A stretch of DNA of 39,792 bases from an uncultured Campylobacter sp. (lineage in GTDB: Bacteria; Campylobacterota; Campylobacteria; Campylobacterales; Campylobacteraceae): NCBI GenBank assembly GCA_937990735.1, contig CALKQT010000037.1, forward strand, positions 1 to 39,792. The letters are read 5' to 3'. Position numbers and translations under genes: made by a program. Below the pieces are notes generated by a model, which was given only the letters and a program-made list of their open reading frames with translations, was not told the origin of the DNA and did no database searches. Shown here piece by piece: positions 16,473 to 24,546 of the stretch; within the stretch, counting starts at the first letter, position 1; each line of letters opens with the position of its first letter.

Positions 16473-17165
16473 TTTTTAAATTTCGCGACCGCCGCGGAGC
16501 TAAAGCGCTCGTTTGAGTGCGGCTAGAGCATCGCTTCGGTGGCGCAGCTAAGTATGATACGGCGCGCCGTTAGGAATTTTAAAAGCTCGGGCGCTAAAAT
16601 AAAGCAAGATCCATCGCTGTTTGGCGACATCGATTTTAAGGATCAAATGCATACGAAGGGTGAAATTTCAAACCTTTTATATTGTAAAATTAACTCGCGC
16701 CGGTTGGATCAATTTCGCTGCGCGGCTCGTTTGGGAGAATTTTAATATCGCAAGATCGGGGTCGGTTTCGTATCCGTGGCGGCGTAAAATTTTATGTTCG
16801 CAGCGGTTAAATTTACGCCGAATTCACATTGTGTTTATAAAATGCGTAAAATATTAAATTTATGCAGCGCGCTAAAATGAAATTTTAAATTTCACCGTTT
16901 GCGGTTTTTGCTCATGAAATTTGACGCGATTTAAAATTGACGGCGAGCGAAGGGGAAATAGGCGCCGTCGTGACGACGGCAAAGTAAAATGCCCCAAATC
17001 AGAGCGCATTTAAGCAAAGCCGTAACCGCGCGCGGAAAAAATGAGCGTCGGGCAAGGAATACCGCAAATTGCGAGTTGAGAAATACATGCCGAGTATGAA
17101 GCGCCGTAATCGCGTGCAGATCGCGAAGGCGCTAGATTAAGATAAAATTTTGATTTAAGGAAAAT
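16473..17165. other. Gene-free region between hslU and era
   Basis: This 693-base stretch has no frame with both a ribosome site and plausible protein content; short plus frames at 16539-16745 and 16621-16857 overlap each other and look random. TAAAAT at 17143-17148 may be the era -10 box and AAGGA lies at 17157-17161. Several TAAAAT-like hexamers are spread through it. Confidence 0.6.
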
Positions 17166-18035
17166 ATGAAAAGCGGATTTGTAACGCTCATCGGGCGGAC
17201 GAATGCGGGCAAGAGCTCGCTGTTAAACTACCTCTGCGGCGAGAAAATTTCGCTCGTCTCGCACAAGATCAATGCCACGCGCCGCAAGATTAGCGGCATC
17301 GCGATGAATGGCGCGGATCAGGTGATTTTCACGGACACGCCGGGGCTGCATGAAAGCGCCAAGCTGATGAATAAGTTGATGGTTGAAGTGGCACTCGGAG
17401 CGATTGAGGGTTGCGATTTGGTGCTATTTTTGGCGCCCGTGCACGATGATACATCTGAATACGAAAAATTTTTAAATTTAAACGCAGGCACCAAACACAT
17501 CGTAATTTTAACTAAAACCGACGAAGCAAACGACGAAAAGATCGTGCAAAAACTGCTGCAATATCAAAAATTTACCGATAAATTCGAAGCGATAATCCCC
17601 GTTAGCATCAAAAAAAAGGTCTATAAAAAGCAGGTTTTGGACGAAATTTGTAAAATTTTGCCCGAACACGAGTATTTTTACGACCCCGAAATTTTAAGCG
17701 CGACCAACGAGCGTGAAATTTACCGCGACTTCATACTCGAGGCGATCTTTGAGAGCATGAGCGACGAGATCCCGTATTGCAGCGACGTCGTTATGGAAAA
17801 AGTGGTGGAAAAACCGGGTCTAACCTCGGTATATGCGAGGATCATAACGGACAGCAATTCACACAAAGAGATGTTGATCGGCAAAAACGGCGAGGCAATA
17901 AAGCGGATCGGAATTCGAGCCAAAAAGTTAATTTCAAATTTTTCTAAGGTCAAAATTTACTTAAAATTAACAGTTTTTGTAAAAAAAAGCTGGAAAAATG
18001 ACGAATTTAGGGTAAAAACCGATTTTATCTATTGA
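17166..18035 (+). CDS. era: GTPase Era, ribosome assembly
   Basis: The 289-residue protein has a G domain with G1 GRTNAGKS (10-17), the ATRRKI switch I region, G3 DTPG (57-60) and G4 TKTD (116-119), then a C-terminal KH domain with MLIGKNGEAIKRIG (about 238-250) and lysine-rich strands. Era binds 16S rRNA near its 3' end during 30S maturation. The usual G4 motif is NKxD. Threonine replaces asparagine here, a change that is tolerated in Rho-type GTPases. The last codon overlaps the promoter of the next operon. Confidence 0.95.
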   Translation: MKSGFVTLIGRTNAGKSSLLNYLCGEKISLVSHKINATRRKISGIAMNGADQVIFTDTPGLHESAKLMNKLMVEVALGAIEGCDLVLFLAPVHDDTSEYEKFLNLNAGTKHIVILTKTDEANDEKIVQKLLQYQKFTDKFEAIIPVSIKKKVYKKQVLDEICKILPEHEYFYDPEILSATNEREIYRDFILEAIFESMSDEIPYCSDVVMEKVVEKPGLTSVYARIITDSNSHKEMLIGKNGEAIKRIGIRAKKLISNFSKVKIYLKLTVFVKKSWKNDEFRVKTDFIY

Positions 18036-18060
18036 CATTTTATTTTATTTCTATTAGTAT
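18032..18060 (+). promoter_or_regulatory. Promoter of the cts competence operon
   Basis: A perfect -35 TTGACA (18032-18037) overlaps the era stop codon. A 17-base spacer leads to TAGTAT (18055-18060), a 4/6 match to -10. A perfect -35 is unusual for Campylobacter-type promoters. The first operon gene has GGAG ahead of its ATG at 18098, about 30 bases after the expected transcription start. Confidence 0.65.
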
Positions 18061-18097
18061 TAGCAGCGTAGAAAATTTCATTTGGAAGTGGAGTGTT

Positions 18098-19618
18098 ATG
18101 GCAAAGAATAGTAAAAATGCTAGTTCGATTGTTGCGATTAACAAAGTCACGCAAACCATATTCGGTCTAAGTGAGAATGAAGTTTTCGAGCACGACTTCT
18201 CAAAAGCGAATCGTGCGAAGGAAACTTACATCTCATATATTCCGTATAAGGATATAATGACTGCGACGGTCGAGATAAGCAGATCGGTAGAGGACGCGGA
18301 TCTTTTAGATGCGATCGTCGTTAAGGTGTATGAGGAGCTGGGGCTTGACACCGCTTTGGATTACAAAATCACTTATAGTGAGGTAATAGGCGCTGGCGGC
18401 GATGATAGAATTTTCAACGTCTTTGTCGTAGATAATGCCAAACTCACTTCAGAATTCGATGCGATCGCCGCTAGGACGAACTACATCGACTATGTGGCTA
18501 TGGCTCCGTTTTTATACGAGGGCTTGTATAATAGAGGCGTCTTAACTCGCGACGGAATCGACTGCTTCATCTACTTGCAGCGCGACGATGCGTTTTTGGT
18601 AGTGTATCAAAACGGCGAATATTTTCAATCTCGTCAAGTAAGATACAACCTAAAATTCTTGCATGAAAAATATGTTGAGCTAGTCGGTAGTAGAGTCGAT
18701 GAAGAGAGCTTTTATAGATTGCTCTCCAAACAGGGAGTAAATTTAGAAAATCCGACCGAACGCGATTATATGATCCAAATTTTTGACGATATGTTTTACT
18801 ACATCAACGACGTGTTGAACGGTATTAGTAAAATTTACAACGTCAATATTCAAAATGTCTATATCGGAACGGATATCGGTAAAATTCCTGCGATCGAGGT
18901 TTTTGTAGAAAATAATCTAAAGCTAAGATACAAGGATTTTAATTTTAATGTTGCAATCAACGCAAAAGATTATCCGCTCACTCAGCTAGATATTTTGATG
19001 TTCTTGGTGGGTCAAGATTATTTAATTACTAAAGATGACGATCACAACTACTCGCCGTTTATGAGACCTCCGCCTTTGACTCAAAGATCAACCGGCAAGC
19101 TGATAGGCTATATGTTGCTAGGCTGCCTACTTGGCGCTGTGTATCCTGCGTATAATTTTGGCTACGGCTATTATAATAATATGGTAGCTGATGATAAAAC
19201 TAGCGAATATAAAGGTTTAGAGGAAAAGATGGGTCCCGCTAGAGATGAAAGTGCGCGTTTGGATAAAGAGACTAAAGAGGTAAATGCTCAGGCTGCTAAG
19301 AGTGGTAAGGAGCTTAATGACAGGCGCAAACTAATTAATGCCATCTTAGATAAGAAAAATAATTACGCTATGAAGGGTGTTTCTATTTTTGAGCTAACCA
19401 ATATGGTCGTTAAAAATAAGGGCAATATGGTTAGGATCGGTGATGAGAATAGGACTCTAACTGTTCAGGTGCGCACCAAAAACGATAAGCAGATGACCGA
19501 GCTTTTAGAGGATATCAGTAAAAAAGAGGTGTATGGCGTGGATACTAAAACAATCGCGCTACAAGAGGGTAATAAAACCGTCTTTTACGATAGCAACATC
19601 AGTGTGGAGGTTAAATAA
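18098..19618 (+). CDS. PilM-PilN-like fusion protein of the DNA-uptake machine
   Basis: The 506-residue protein has a soluble N-terminal part (about 1-310) laid out like the actin-fold PilM/GspL-cytoplasmic proteins. One TM segment follows (about 335-355, LIGYMLLGCLLGAVYPAY), then a charged coiled coil (360-415) and a small periplasmic domain (420-506) like PilN. A single chain thus spans the roles of PilM and PilN in an inner-membrane assembly platform. An upstream ATG-like extension from 18032 would lie in the promoter, so I choose ATG 18098. It overlaps the PilO-like gene (TAATG). It is recognized by layout and neighbours more than by motifs. GspL is the alternative description. Confidence 0.7.
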   Translation: MAKNSKNASSIVAINKVTQTIFGLSENEVFEHDFSKANRAKETYISYIPYKDIMTATVEISRSVEDADLLDAIVVKVYEELGLDTALDYKITYSEVIGAGGDDRIFNVFVVDNAKLTSEFDAIAARTNYIDYVAMAPFLYEGLYNRGVLTRDGIDCFIYLQRDDAFLVVYQNGEYFQSRQVRYNLKFLHEKYVELVGSRVDEESFYRLLSKQGVNLENPTERDYMIQIFDDMFYYINDVLNGISKIYNVNIQNVYIGTDIGKIPAIEVFVENNLKLRYKDFNFNVAINAKDYPLTQLDILMFLVGQDYLITKDDDHNYSPFMRPPPLTQRSTGKLIGYMLLGCLLGAVYPAYNFGYGYYNNMVADDKTSEYKGLEEKMGPARDESARLDKETKEVNAQAAKSGKELNDRRKLINAILDKKNNYAMKGVSIFELTNMVVKNKGNMVRIGDENRTLTVQVRTKNDKQMTELLEDISKKEVYGVDTKTIALQEGNKTVFYDSNISVEVK

Positions 19619-20271
19619 TGAAAAAGAAAAGTTCATTAGATCAACTTGATCAATGGTTTGCCTCCAAGGGAAATAGTGCAAATAACTATTTTTACATAGC
19701 TTTGTTGTTTGTAGGTGTGGTAGCTTACTTTATTTTGAGTAACTATGCGGATCCGTATTTAGAGGAGAGCGAAACAAATCTAAGTACTGCCACGACTAAG
19801 CTTGAGGGCGCACAAAGAGAGTATAACGAGTTTTTTGGCGGTGATCCTGATGCTTTTGTTAATAATAAACGCAATATCCTCAATGGTGCTAGGACCAACC
19901 TTAACAATATTATTGAAGAGCGTGGGTATCTAGACGGCAAGCTAAAAGAAATTTCGAAGCTTACTTATAATGAAAAGAACTGGGCTAAATTTATGGATAG
20001 CCTCTCAACGATCGCAGAGAATAACAATATTAAAATTTATGCTATTCACAGCGATAGAAGAGAGCCTAGCATCAAACAAATTTTTCAGCCTGAAGCTTTG
20101 CTGGATATAGATGTGAAATTTGAAGGAGCATTTTCGAACGTCCTTAGGTATATCAACCTTATCGAACAATCGGAGATGATCGTAGATGTAAATAAGATGG
20201 ATATCAATGCCACTAAAAATGGCAAAATCGGTGGAAGCATCGGTATATCTATCTGGGGAGTAAATTACTAA
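19618..20271 (+). CDS. PilO-like inner-membrane platform protein
   Basis: The 217-residue bitopic protein has a short cytoplasmic head, a TM helix at about 22-42, a coiled coil (about 45-90) and a C-terminal domain with alternating strands and helices (about 110-217), the layout of PilO/GspM. In type IV pilus systems PilO pairs with PilN and holds the lipoprotein PilP. It starts in the TAATG overlap with the fusion gene and ends in the same type of overlap with the PilP-like gene. Sequence identity cannot be judged by eye. The call rests on topology and order. Confidence 0.65.
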   Translation: MKKKSSLDQLDQWFASKGNSANNYFYIALLFVGVVAYFILSNYADPYLEESETNLSTATTKLEGAQREYNEFFGGDPDAFVNNKRNILNGARTNLNNIIEERGYLDGKLKEISKLTYNEKNWAKFMDSLSTIAENNNIKIYAIHSDRREPSIKQIFQPEALLDIDVKFEGAFSNVLRYINLIEQSEMIVDVNKMDINATKNGKIGGSIGISIWGVNY

Positions 20272-20699
20272 TGAAAAAGTTAATTTTATGCTCTTTGCTA
20301 CTTTCTACTGCTCTATTTGCTGTAGATAATAATCAGACGGTGGCGCCTAGTAATGGAGCCTATAAAGCTAAATACGATGCGATATTCGATGATCTTAGTA
20401 GGCCTAGAGTAGGTCTTAGCGATGAGCAGATAGCTTCTTTGCAGGATCCGTTTTATCCTAAAGAAGCCAATGCGCCTAGAGAAGCTAATCAGCAGGTGGA
20501 TCTAGGTTATCGGCTAGTAGGTATTATGGGCGATAAGGTTAAGCTAAACGATAAGTGGTATGGTTTGGGCGAATATGTAGGCTCATATAAGATCGTGCAA
20601 ATAACGGGCAATAGCGTTATTATTACCAACGACGATGAAAATAAAGTCGAACTAACACTAAAACAAGGAAGTCAAAATGTCATTATTACATATAAGTAA
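20271..20699 (+). CDS. ctsR: PilP/GspC-like periplasmic protein (CtsR-like)
   Basis: The 142-residue protein has a signal peptide (MKKLILCSLLLSTALFA), a linker with DPFYPKEANAP and a C-terminal beta domain (VGIMGDKVKLNDKWYGLGEYV...) like the PilP/GspC homology region that touches the secretin. The signal sequence lacks a clear lipobox cysteine, since ALFAVDNN follows. It overlaps the secretin gene by 23 bases. The place just before the secretin is that of ctsR (Cj1475c) in C. jejuni as I recall, where it is needed for natural transformation. Confidence 0.65.
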   Translation: MKKLILCSLLLSTALFAVDNNQTVAPSNGAYKAKYDAIFDDLSRPRVGLSDEQIASLQDPFYPKEANAPREANQQVDLGYRLVGIMGDKVKLNDKWYGLGEYVGSYKIVQITGNSVIITNDDENKVELTLKQGSQNVIITYK

Positions 20700-22182
20700 A
20701 AAGCTTAGCATAGCCGCTATGCTTGCTTTGTCTGTTACGGCTACTAGTCTATATGCCGCTCCTGCAACTGCAGGTAACTGCGATAGGAAGGCGCTAAATA
20801 TTAAGATTAACGATACCGTTACGCTAAACGAGATGCTAACTCAGCTATCCGATATGTGCCGTTTCTCGGTGGTAGCAAAAGATGCTATCGCTCAAGAGGA
20901 GATGAGCAAGCCGCTGCAAGGCGTAAGCATCAAAGACCTTTCTTTACGTGAAGTTTTAGATCTACTCATAAAAGAGAATAATCTAAGCTATGAGTATTCT
21001 CATGGCATATTAAAAATTTCAGCGCTAGAGACTAGGACTTTTAAAGTGGATTACATCACCTCTATTAGAGAAGGCACTGCTGTTACTAAATCTTCTGTCG
21101 ATTCCGCACCTACGAAAGTGGATGATAGTGACGATAAAGAAAATAAAGAAGATAATAAGATCACTACCAAAGAGAAATTTGATTTTTGGGAGAAGATTAG
21201 CGAGGAAATCACCTCTGTTCTAAATAACGGTACCGAAAAATATGTCGCAGTCGCTCCTATTATAAATCAAAATGCCGGTTTAGTAACCGTTACTGCTATG
21301 AAGTCTCAGATAGCTCGCGTCGATAGATATCTAAGCGGTATGCAAAAACGCCTTAGTCGTCAAGTCTTGCTAGATGTAAATATCATATCTGTCGAGCTAA
21401 ATAACGAATACACTACTGGTATAGATTGGAGTAAATTCCAATTGGGATTTAATACCTATGTAGGTGGAGATCCGACTAAGCTTTCAGGCTATCACATAGA
21501 TAACGGCAATAGAGGAAAGGCGAGCGATACTCACGGAACTTGGACGATAGGGGCTAATCTAAATTTCAATATCGACGGTTTGATTAACTTCCTAGAGACT
21601 AAGGGCAAAACTAAGGTTATTTCAAGCCCTAAGGTAACTACGATGAATAATCAACCTGCTATTATCTCCGTAGGTGATACTATTAACTACGTATTAAAAT
21701 CCACTAATACGGGTGATTATCAGGGTGGTAGTACTCAGTCGGATGATCAGTATTCAATATTTGTAGGTATTCTTTTGAATATCTTGCCTGAAATTTCAGA
21801 TGATAATAGGATTATGCTACGAATTAATCCATCTTTAAGCTCTCTTAAATACGCAGAGGACAATGTAAGAACAAATAATAGAAGAGAGATTGCGCCTGAT
21901 ACCTTACAAAAGAAACTCTCAAGCGTAGTTTGGGTAGATGATGGCGATACTGTAATTTTAGGCGGTTTGATTGGTGCAACTAAGTCGAAAGATAACACTA
22001 GGGTGCCTGTGCTAGCTGAAATTCCATTAATCGGAAATCTTTTCAAAAGCACTGCCGATGTTTTGCGAACGTCGGAGTTAATCTTCGTAGTAACTCCACA
22101 TATCATCGACAATACCGGCGCGCCGCTTGCTACCTCTCTTAAAGAGCTAGGTTACTCAAAATCCATCTACGAAAATGAGTAA
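20677..22182 (+). CDS. ctsD: Outer-membrane secretin of the DNA-uptake system
   Basis: The 501-residue protein has a signal peptide (residues 1-27, ending SLYA), N0/N1-type domains (about 40-125), an acidic low-complexity linker with DDSDDKENKEDN (about 148-160), a further N domain and the secretin core. The VWVDDGDTVILGGLIG and VPVLAEIPLIGNLFKS motifs and ELIFVVTPHII close the core, as in GspD/PilQ/MshL proteins. It would form the ring through which DNA or pilus passes. It overlaps ctsP by 8 bases. CtsD is the C. jejuni name for the secretin required for transformation. Confidence 0.92.
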   Translation: MSLLHISKKLSIAAMLALSVTATSLYAAPATAGNCDRKALNIKINDTVTLNEMLTQLSDMCRFSVVAKDAIAQEEMSKPLQGVSIKDLSLREVLDLLIKENNLSYEYSHGILKISALETRTFKVDYITSIREGTAVTKSSVDSAPTKVDDSDDKENKEDNKITTKEKFDFWEKISEEITSVLNNGTEKYVAVAPIINQNAGLVTVTAMKSQIARVDRYLSGMQKRLSRQVLLDVNIISVELNNEYTTGIDWSKFQLGFNTYVGGDPTKLSGYHIDNGNRGKASDTHGTWTIGANLNFNIDGLINFLETKGKTKVISSPKVTTMNNQPAIISVGDTINYVLKSTNTGDYQGGSTQSDDQYSIFVGILLNILPEISDDNRIMLRINPSLSSLKYAEDNVRTNNRREIAPDTLQKKLSSVVWVDDGDTVILGGLIGATKSKDNTRVPVLAEIPLIGNLFKSTADVLRTSELIFVVTPHIIDNTGAPLATSLKELGYSKSIYENE

Positions 22183-23005
22183 TAATTATACGGCGATCAA
22201 GGAAATTTTTATCGAGGATAACGAAGTCTCAGACTTCGTTAATCTCGATAAATCAACCCTTGCTTATCATAAAATTTTAAATGCTTTGCAAAAGCCGTTA
22301 AAACTTATACTTTTTTACGGCAAACCGGGTTGTGGCAAGACATTTTTGCTTAATAAGATCAAGGTCGATCTTGAAAAAAAGGTAAGAGTCGTATTCGTGC
22401 CGCAGCCGTTTTTTGATGAGAAAGAATTTTTCTTAGAGCTTTATTCGCAGATTTTTCATTCTACTCCTAGCGAGCCGATTGATAATTATGAGAATTTTAT
22501 GCGGGTTTATAGAGAGAGATTTGGAATTTCTACTAACGTAGGGGCGGTGGAGCAGGTCGTTATTTTGCTCGACGAAGCTCAGCTATATCCAGGGAATTTA
22601 ATAGAAAAAATTCGCCTTATGGCAGATACTAGATTATTTAAATTTTTATTTACGGTGCATAAGACTGACGAGGAAGATCGCCTCGCAAAGGATTATTTTA
22701 AAACCAGAATTTGGGAGAGCATTGAGCTTCCTAATTCAAATTTAGGCGAAGTCAAGCTGTATATTGAAAAAAAGCTTGTGCTTCATGGCTTTCAACAATA
22801 CTATTTTATGTTTAGCGACGATAATTTCGATTTGATTTTAAATTTAACGGACGGCAATATGAGGAACATCAACAAGCTTATGTATAAGATGTATGAGCTT
22901 TTTGAGTATTACGAAGTAAATAAACCTACGGAAATTAGTTTTTCGCAGATTAATAATAAGATTATAGAGATGGCAGCGATAGGCTCGGGGATAATAAATG
23001 CTTGA
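22175..23005 (+). CDS. ctsP: ExeA/GspA-like AAA ATPase (CtsP-like)
   Basis: The 276-residue cytosolic P-loop ATPase has Walker A GKPGCGKT (49-56), Walker B VVILLDEAQ (128-136) and a C-terminal helical lid with NGDNMRNINKL-type wording (LTDGNMRNINKLMYKMYE). This resembles the N-terminal ATPase of ExeA/GspA, which helps secretins cross the cell wall, but the peptidoglycan-binding half is missing. It follows the secretin with an 8-base overlap and precedes a TPR membrane protein with which it may work. CtsP of C. jejuni occupies this place. Confidence 0.8.
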   Translation: MSNNYTAIKEIFIEDNEVSDFVNLDKSTLAYHKILNALQKPLKLILFYGKPGCGKTFLLNKIKVDLEKKVRVVFVPQPFFDEKEFFLELYSQIFHSTPSEPIDNYENFMRVYRERFGISTNVGAVEQVVILLDEAQLYPGNLIEKIRLMADTRLFKFLFTVHKTDEEDRLAKDYFKTRIWESIELPNSNLGEVKLYIEKKLVLHGFQQYYFMFSDDNFDLILNLTDGNMRNINKLMYKMYELFEYYEVNKPTEISFSQINNKIIEMAAIGSGIINA

Positions 23006-24005
23006 ATTTTACGAAGTAAACGAACTTGAAAAAAAATGGGAAGAGTATAACAAAAATAGAAAGCAGTTTTCTTTCCTAAAATCTAAGCCGAATTTCGTAT
23101 TGAGATTTGACAAGACGATTTTAGGGCTTTTGATATTGATCTCGGTTGCGATCGGAGCGATATTTTGGTTGCTTAAAGATAGCGATAGCGTTAGCATGGC
23201 AAGTATTAATCAAAATATTGAAGATAAGGGCGGAGCTACAAATTCTGCTAGTGATGCCGAGCAGCAGGCGGCAGATCTTGCAGTGCAAAATAATATCTCC
23301 AAAGAGGATTATAATATCAGCGCGCCGAAAGTTGCCCGCGCCTCTAAACACGAAAAGGAACGCCCAAGTTTAAATTTAAACGATGTGGGTGTACTATCCA
23401 GCGAGGATTCCGGTGGGTTTAAGATAACCAATAATTACGAAAATGGCGGAAACTATGGCGGGCAGGCTCAGGCTCAGAATTTCGGCGGTCAAAATTTTGG
23501 CAATCAGAATTTTGGCAATCAAAATGCTCCTACATTTAATGTGCCTAATACCAATAACGCAGCTTTCGCAAATCAGCCGCCTAAAAACGAGGTTATAGAT
23601 TTTGGGCGTGCTCCATTGCCGCCTAAATCAAATTTCTCCGGAGGTTCTACAAATACCGCAAGTAGCGCTCCGCTAAGTTCTAGAATTGAGATAAAAACTT
23701 CAAATTTAAGCGAAGATAAGCAGAGCTTGGAGAGCAAATTTTACGCGACGAATAAGATTGAGTATTCGCTATCGCTAGCCGAAGAAGCGTATAATAAGAA
23801 AGACTACGACAATGCGATCAAATGGGCTCTTACGTCAAATGAGCTTGATAAGGACAACGTCGCTAGCTGGATAATTTTTGCTAAAGCCAATTATAAAAAG
23901 GGTCGTAAAGAAGACGCGCTTTACGCTCTTGAGACCTTTAACGCAAAGGCGAAAAATAGTGAAATTTCTAACCTAATTTCAAAGATAAGAAGCGATAAAC
24001 TATGA
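22998..24005 (+). CDS. Bitopic TPR protein of the cts operon
   Basis: The 335-residue protein has a charged cytoplasmic head of about 40 residues, one TM helix (41-59), a long N/Q/G-rich linker with the short repeat NFGGQNFGNQNFGNQN (161-176), and a C-terminal region of about 100 residues with TPR-like helices (about 245-335, for example YNKKDYDNAIKWALTSNELDKDN). This is the layout of GspB-type partners of ExeA/GspA ATPases or of PilF/MshN-like adaptors. It overlaps ctsP by 8 bases and the next gene by 4 bases. Function is inferred from context only. Confidence 0.7.
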   Translation: MLEFYEVNELEKKWEEYNKNRKQFSFLKSKPNFVLRFDKTILGLLILISVAIGAIFWLLKDSDSVSMASINQNIEDKGGATNSASDAEQQAADLAVQNNISKEDYNISAPKVARASKHEKERPSLNLNDVGVLSSEDSGGFKITNNYENGGNYGGQAQAQNFGGQNFGNQNFGNQNAPTFNVPNTNNAAFANQPPKNEVIDFGRAPLPPKSNFSGGSTNTASSAPLSSRIEIKTSNLSEDKQSLESKFYATNKIEYSLSLAEEAYNKKDYDNAIKWALTSNELDKDNVASWIIFAKANYKKGRKEDALYALETFNAKAKNSEISNLISKIRSDKL

Positions 24006-24541
24006 AAATTTTATATATTTTAGCTTTTGCGATCGCGTCGTTATTCGCAGTTAGCGCCGATGACGTGCGCAACTGGGATCAGATCGGTCAGTATAACCGT
24101 ATCTGCCAAGAAAGCGTGCGAAATTTATTCATCGAGGAGCAGAGCGAGGCACTTGCAAATATGTATGCCAAAGCGTGCCTTAAGATGGATAAAGTAAATG
24201 AGCTCGTCGTGCCTACGGTGATGCTTTATAAGACGAAAGAGGCTCGCGAGAATGCCTCTCTTTATTCGACCATAATTTTTCAAAAAAAGATGCTTTATTT
24301 GGCACTTTGCGACGGCGTAGACATAAGCTATATAAGAACGCCTAAAATTAATTATATTTTGTCTGAAATTTTTGATAAATTTACGGAGAGAGCATACGTA
24401 AAAAAGAGTGATACGTATGTCTTTACCCTAGAAAACGGCGAGCGTGCCGAGCTTTTTATCAAAGAAGAGGAAGAGGTAAAAAAGATGGTAATTGCAATTT
24501 ATACTGGCGATAAGCTTAGCTCGATTAAAATTTATTGGTGA
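24002..24541 (+). CDS. Unknown exported protein of the cts operon
   Basis: The 179-residue protein opens with a signal peptide (MKILYILAFAIASLFAVSA) and then is mostly helical, with cysteines at about 35, 60 and 101 and an acidic C-terminal part (FIKEEEEVKKM). I recognize no family. Its first codon overlaps the TPR gene (ATGA) and its stop lies 5 bases before the gspE start, so it is translated with the uptake machine. It may be a periplasmic chaperone or structural piece. Confidence 0.75.
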   Translation: MKILYILAFAIASLFAVSADDVRNWDQIGQYNRICQESVRNLFIEEQSEALANMYAKACLKMDKVNELVVPTVMLYKTKEARENASLYSTIIFQKKMLYLALCDGVDISYIRTPKINYILSEIFDKFTERAYVKKSDTYVFTLENGERAELFIKEEEEVKKMVIAIYTGDKLSSIKIYW

Positions 24542-24546
24542 TCGCG

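Noticed and set aside
23460..23525. NFGNQ short repeat as a phase-variable tract
   Set aside because: Only two to three imperfect copies in frame with mixed codons; no homopolymer or unit repeat long enough for slippage.
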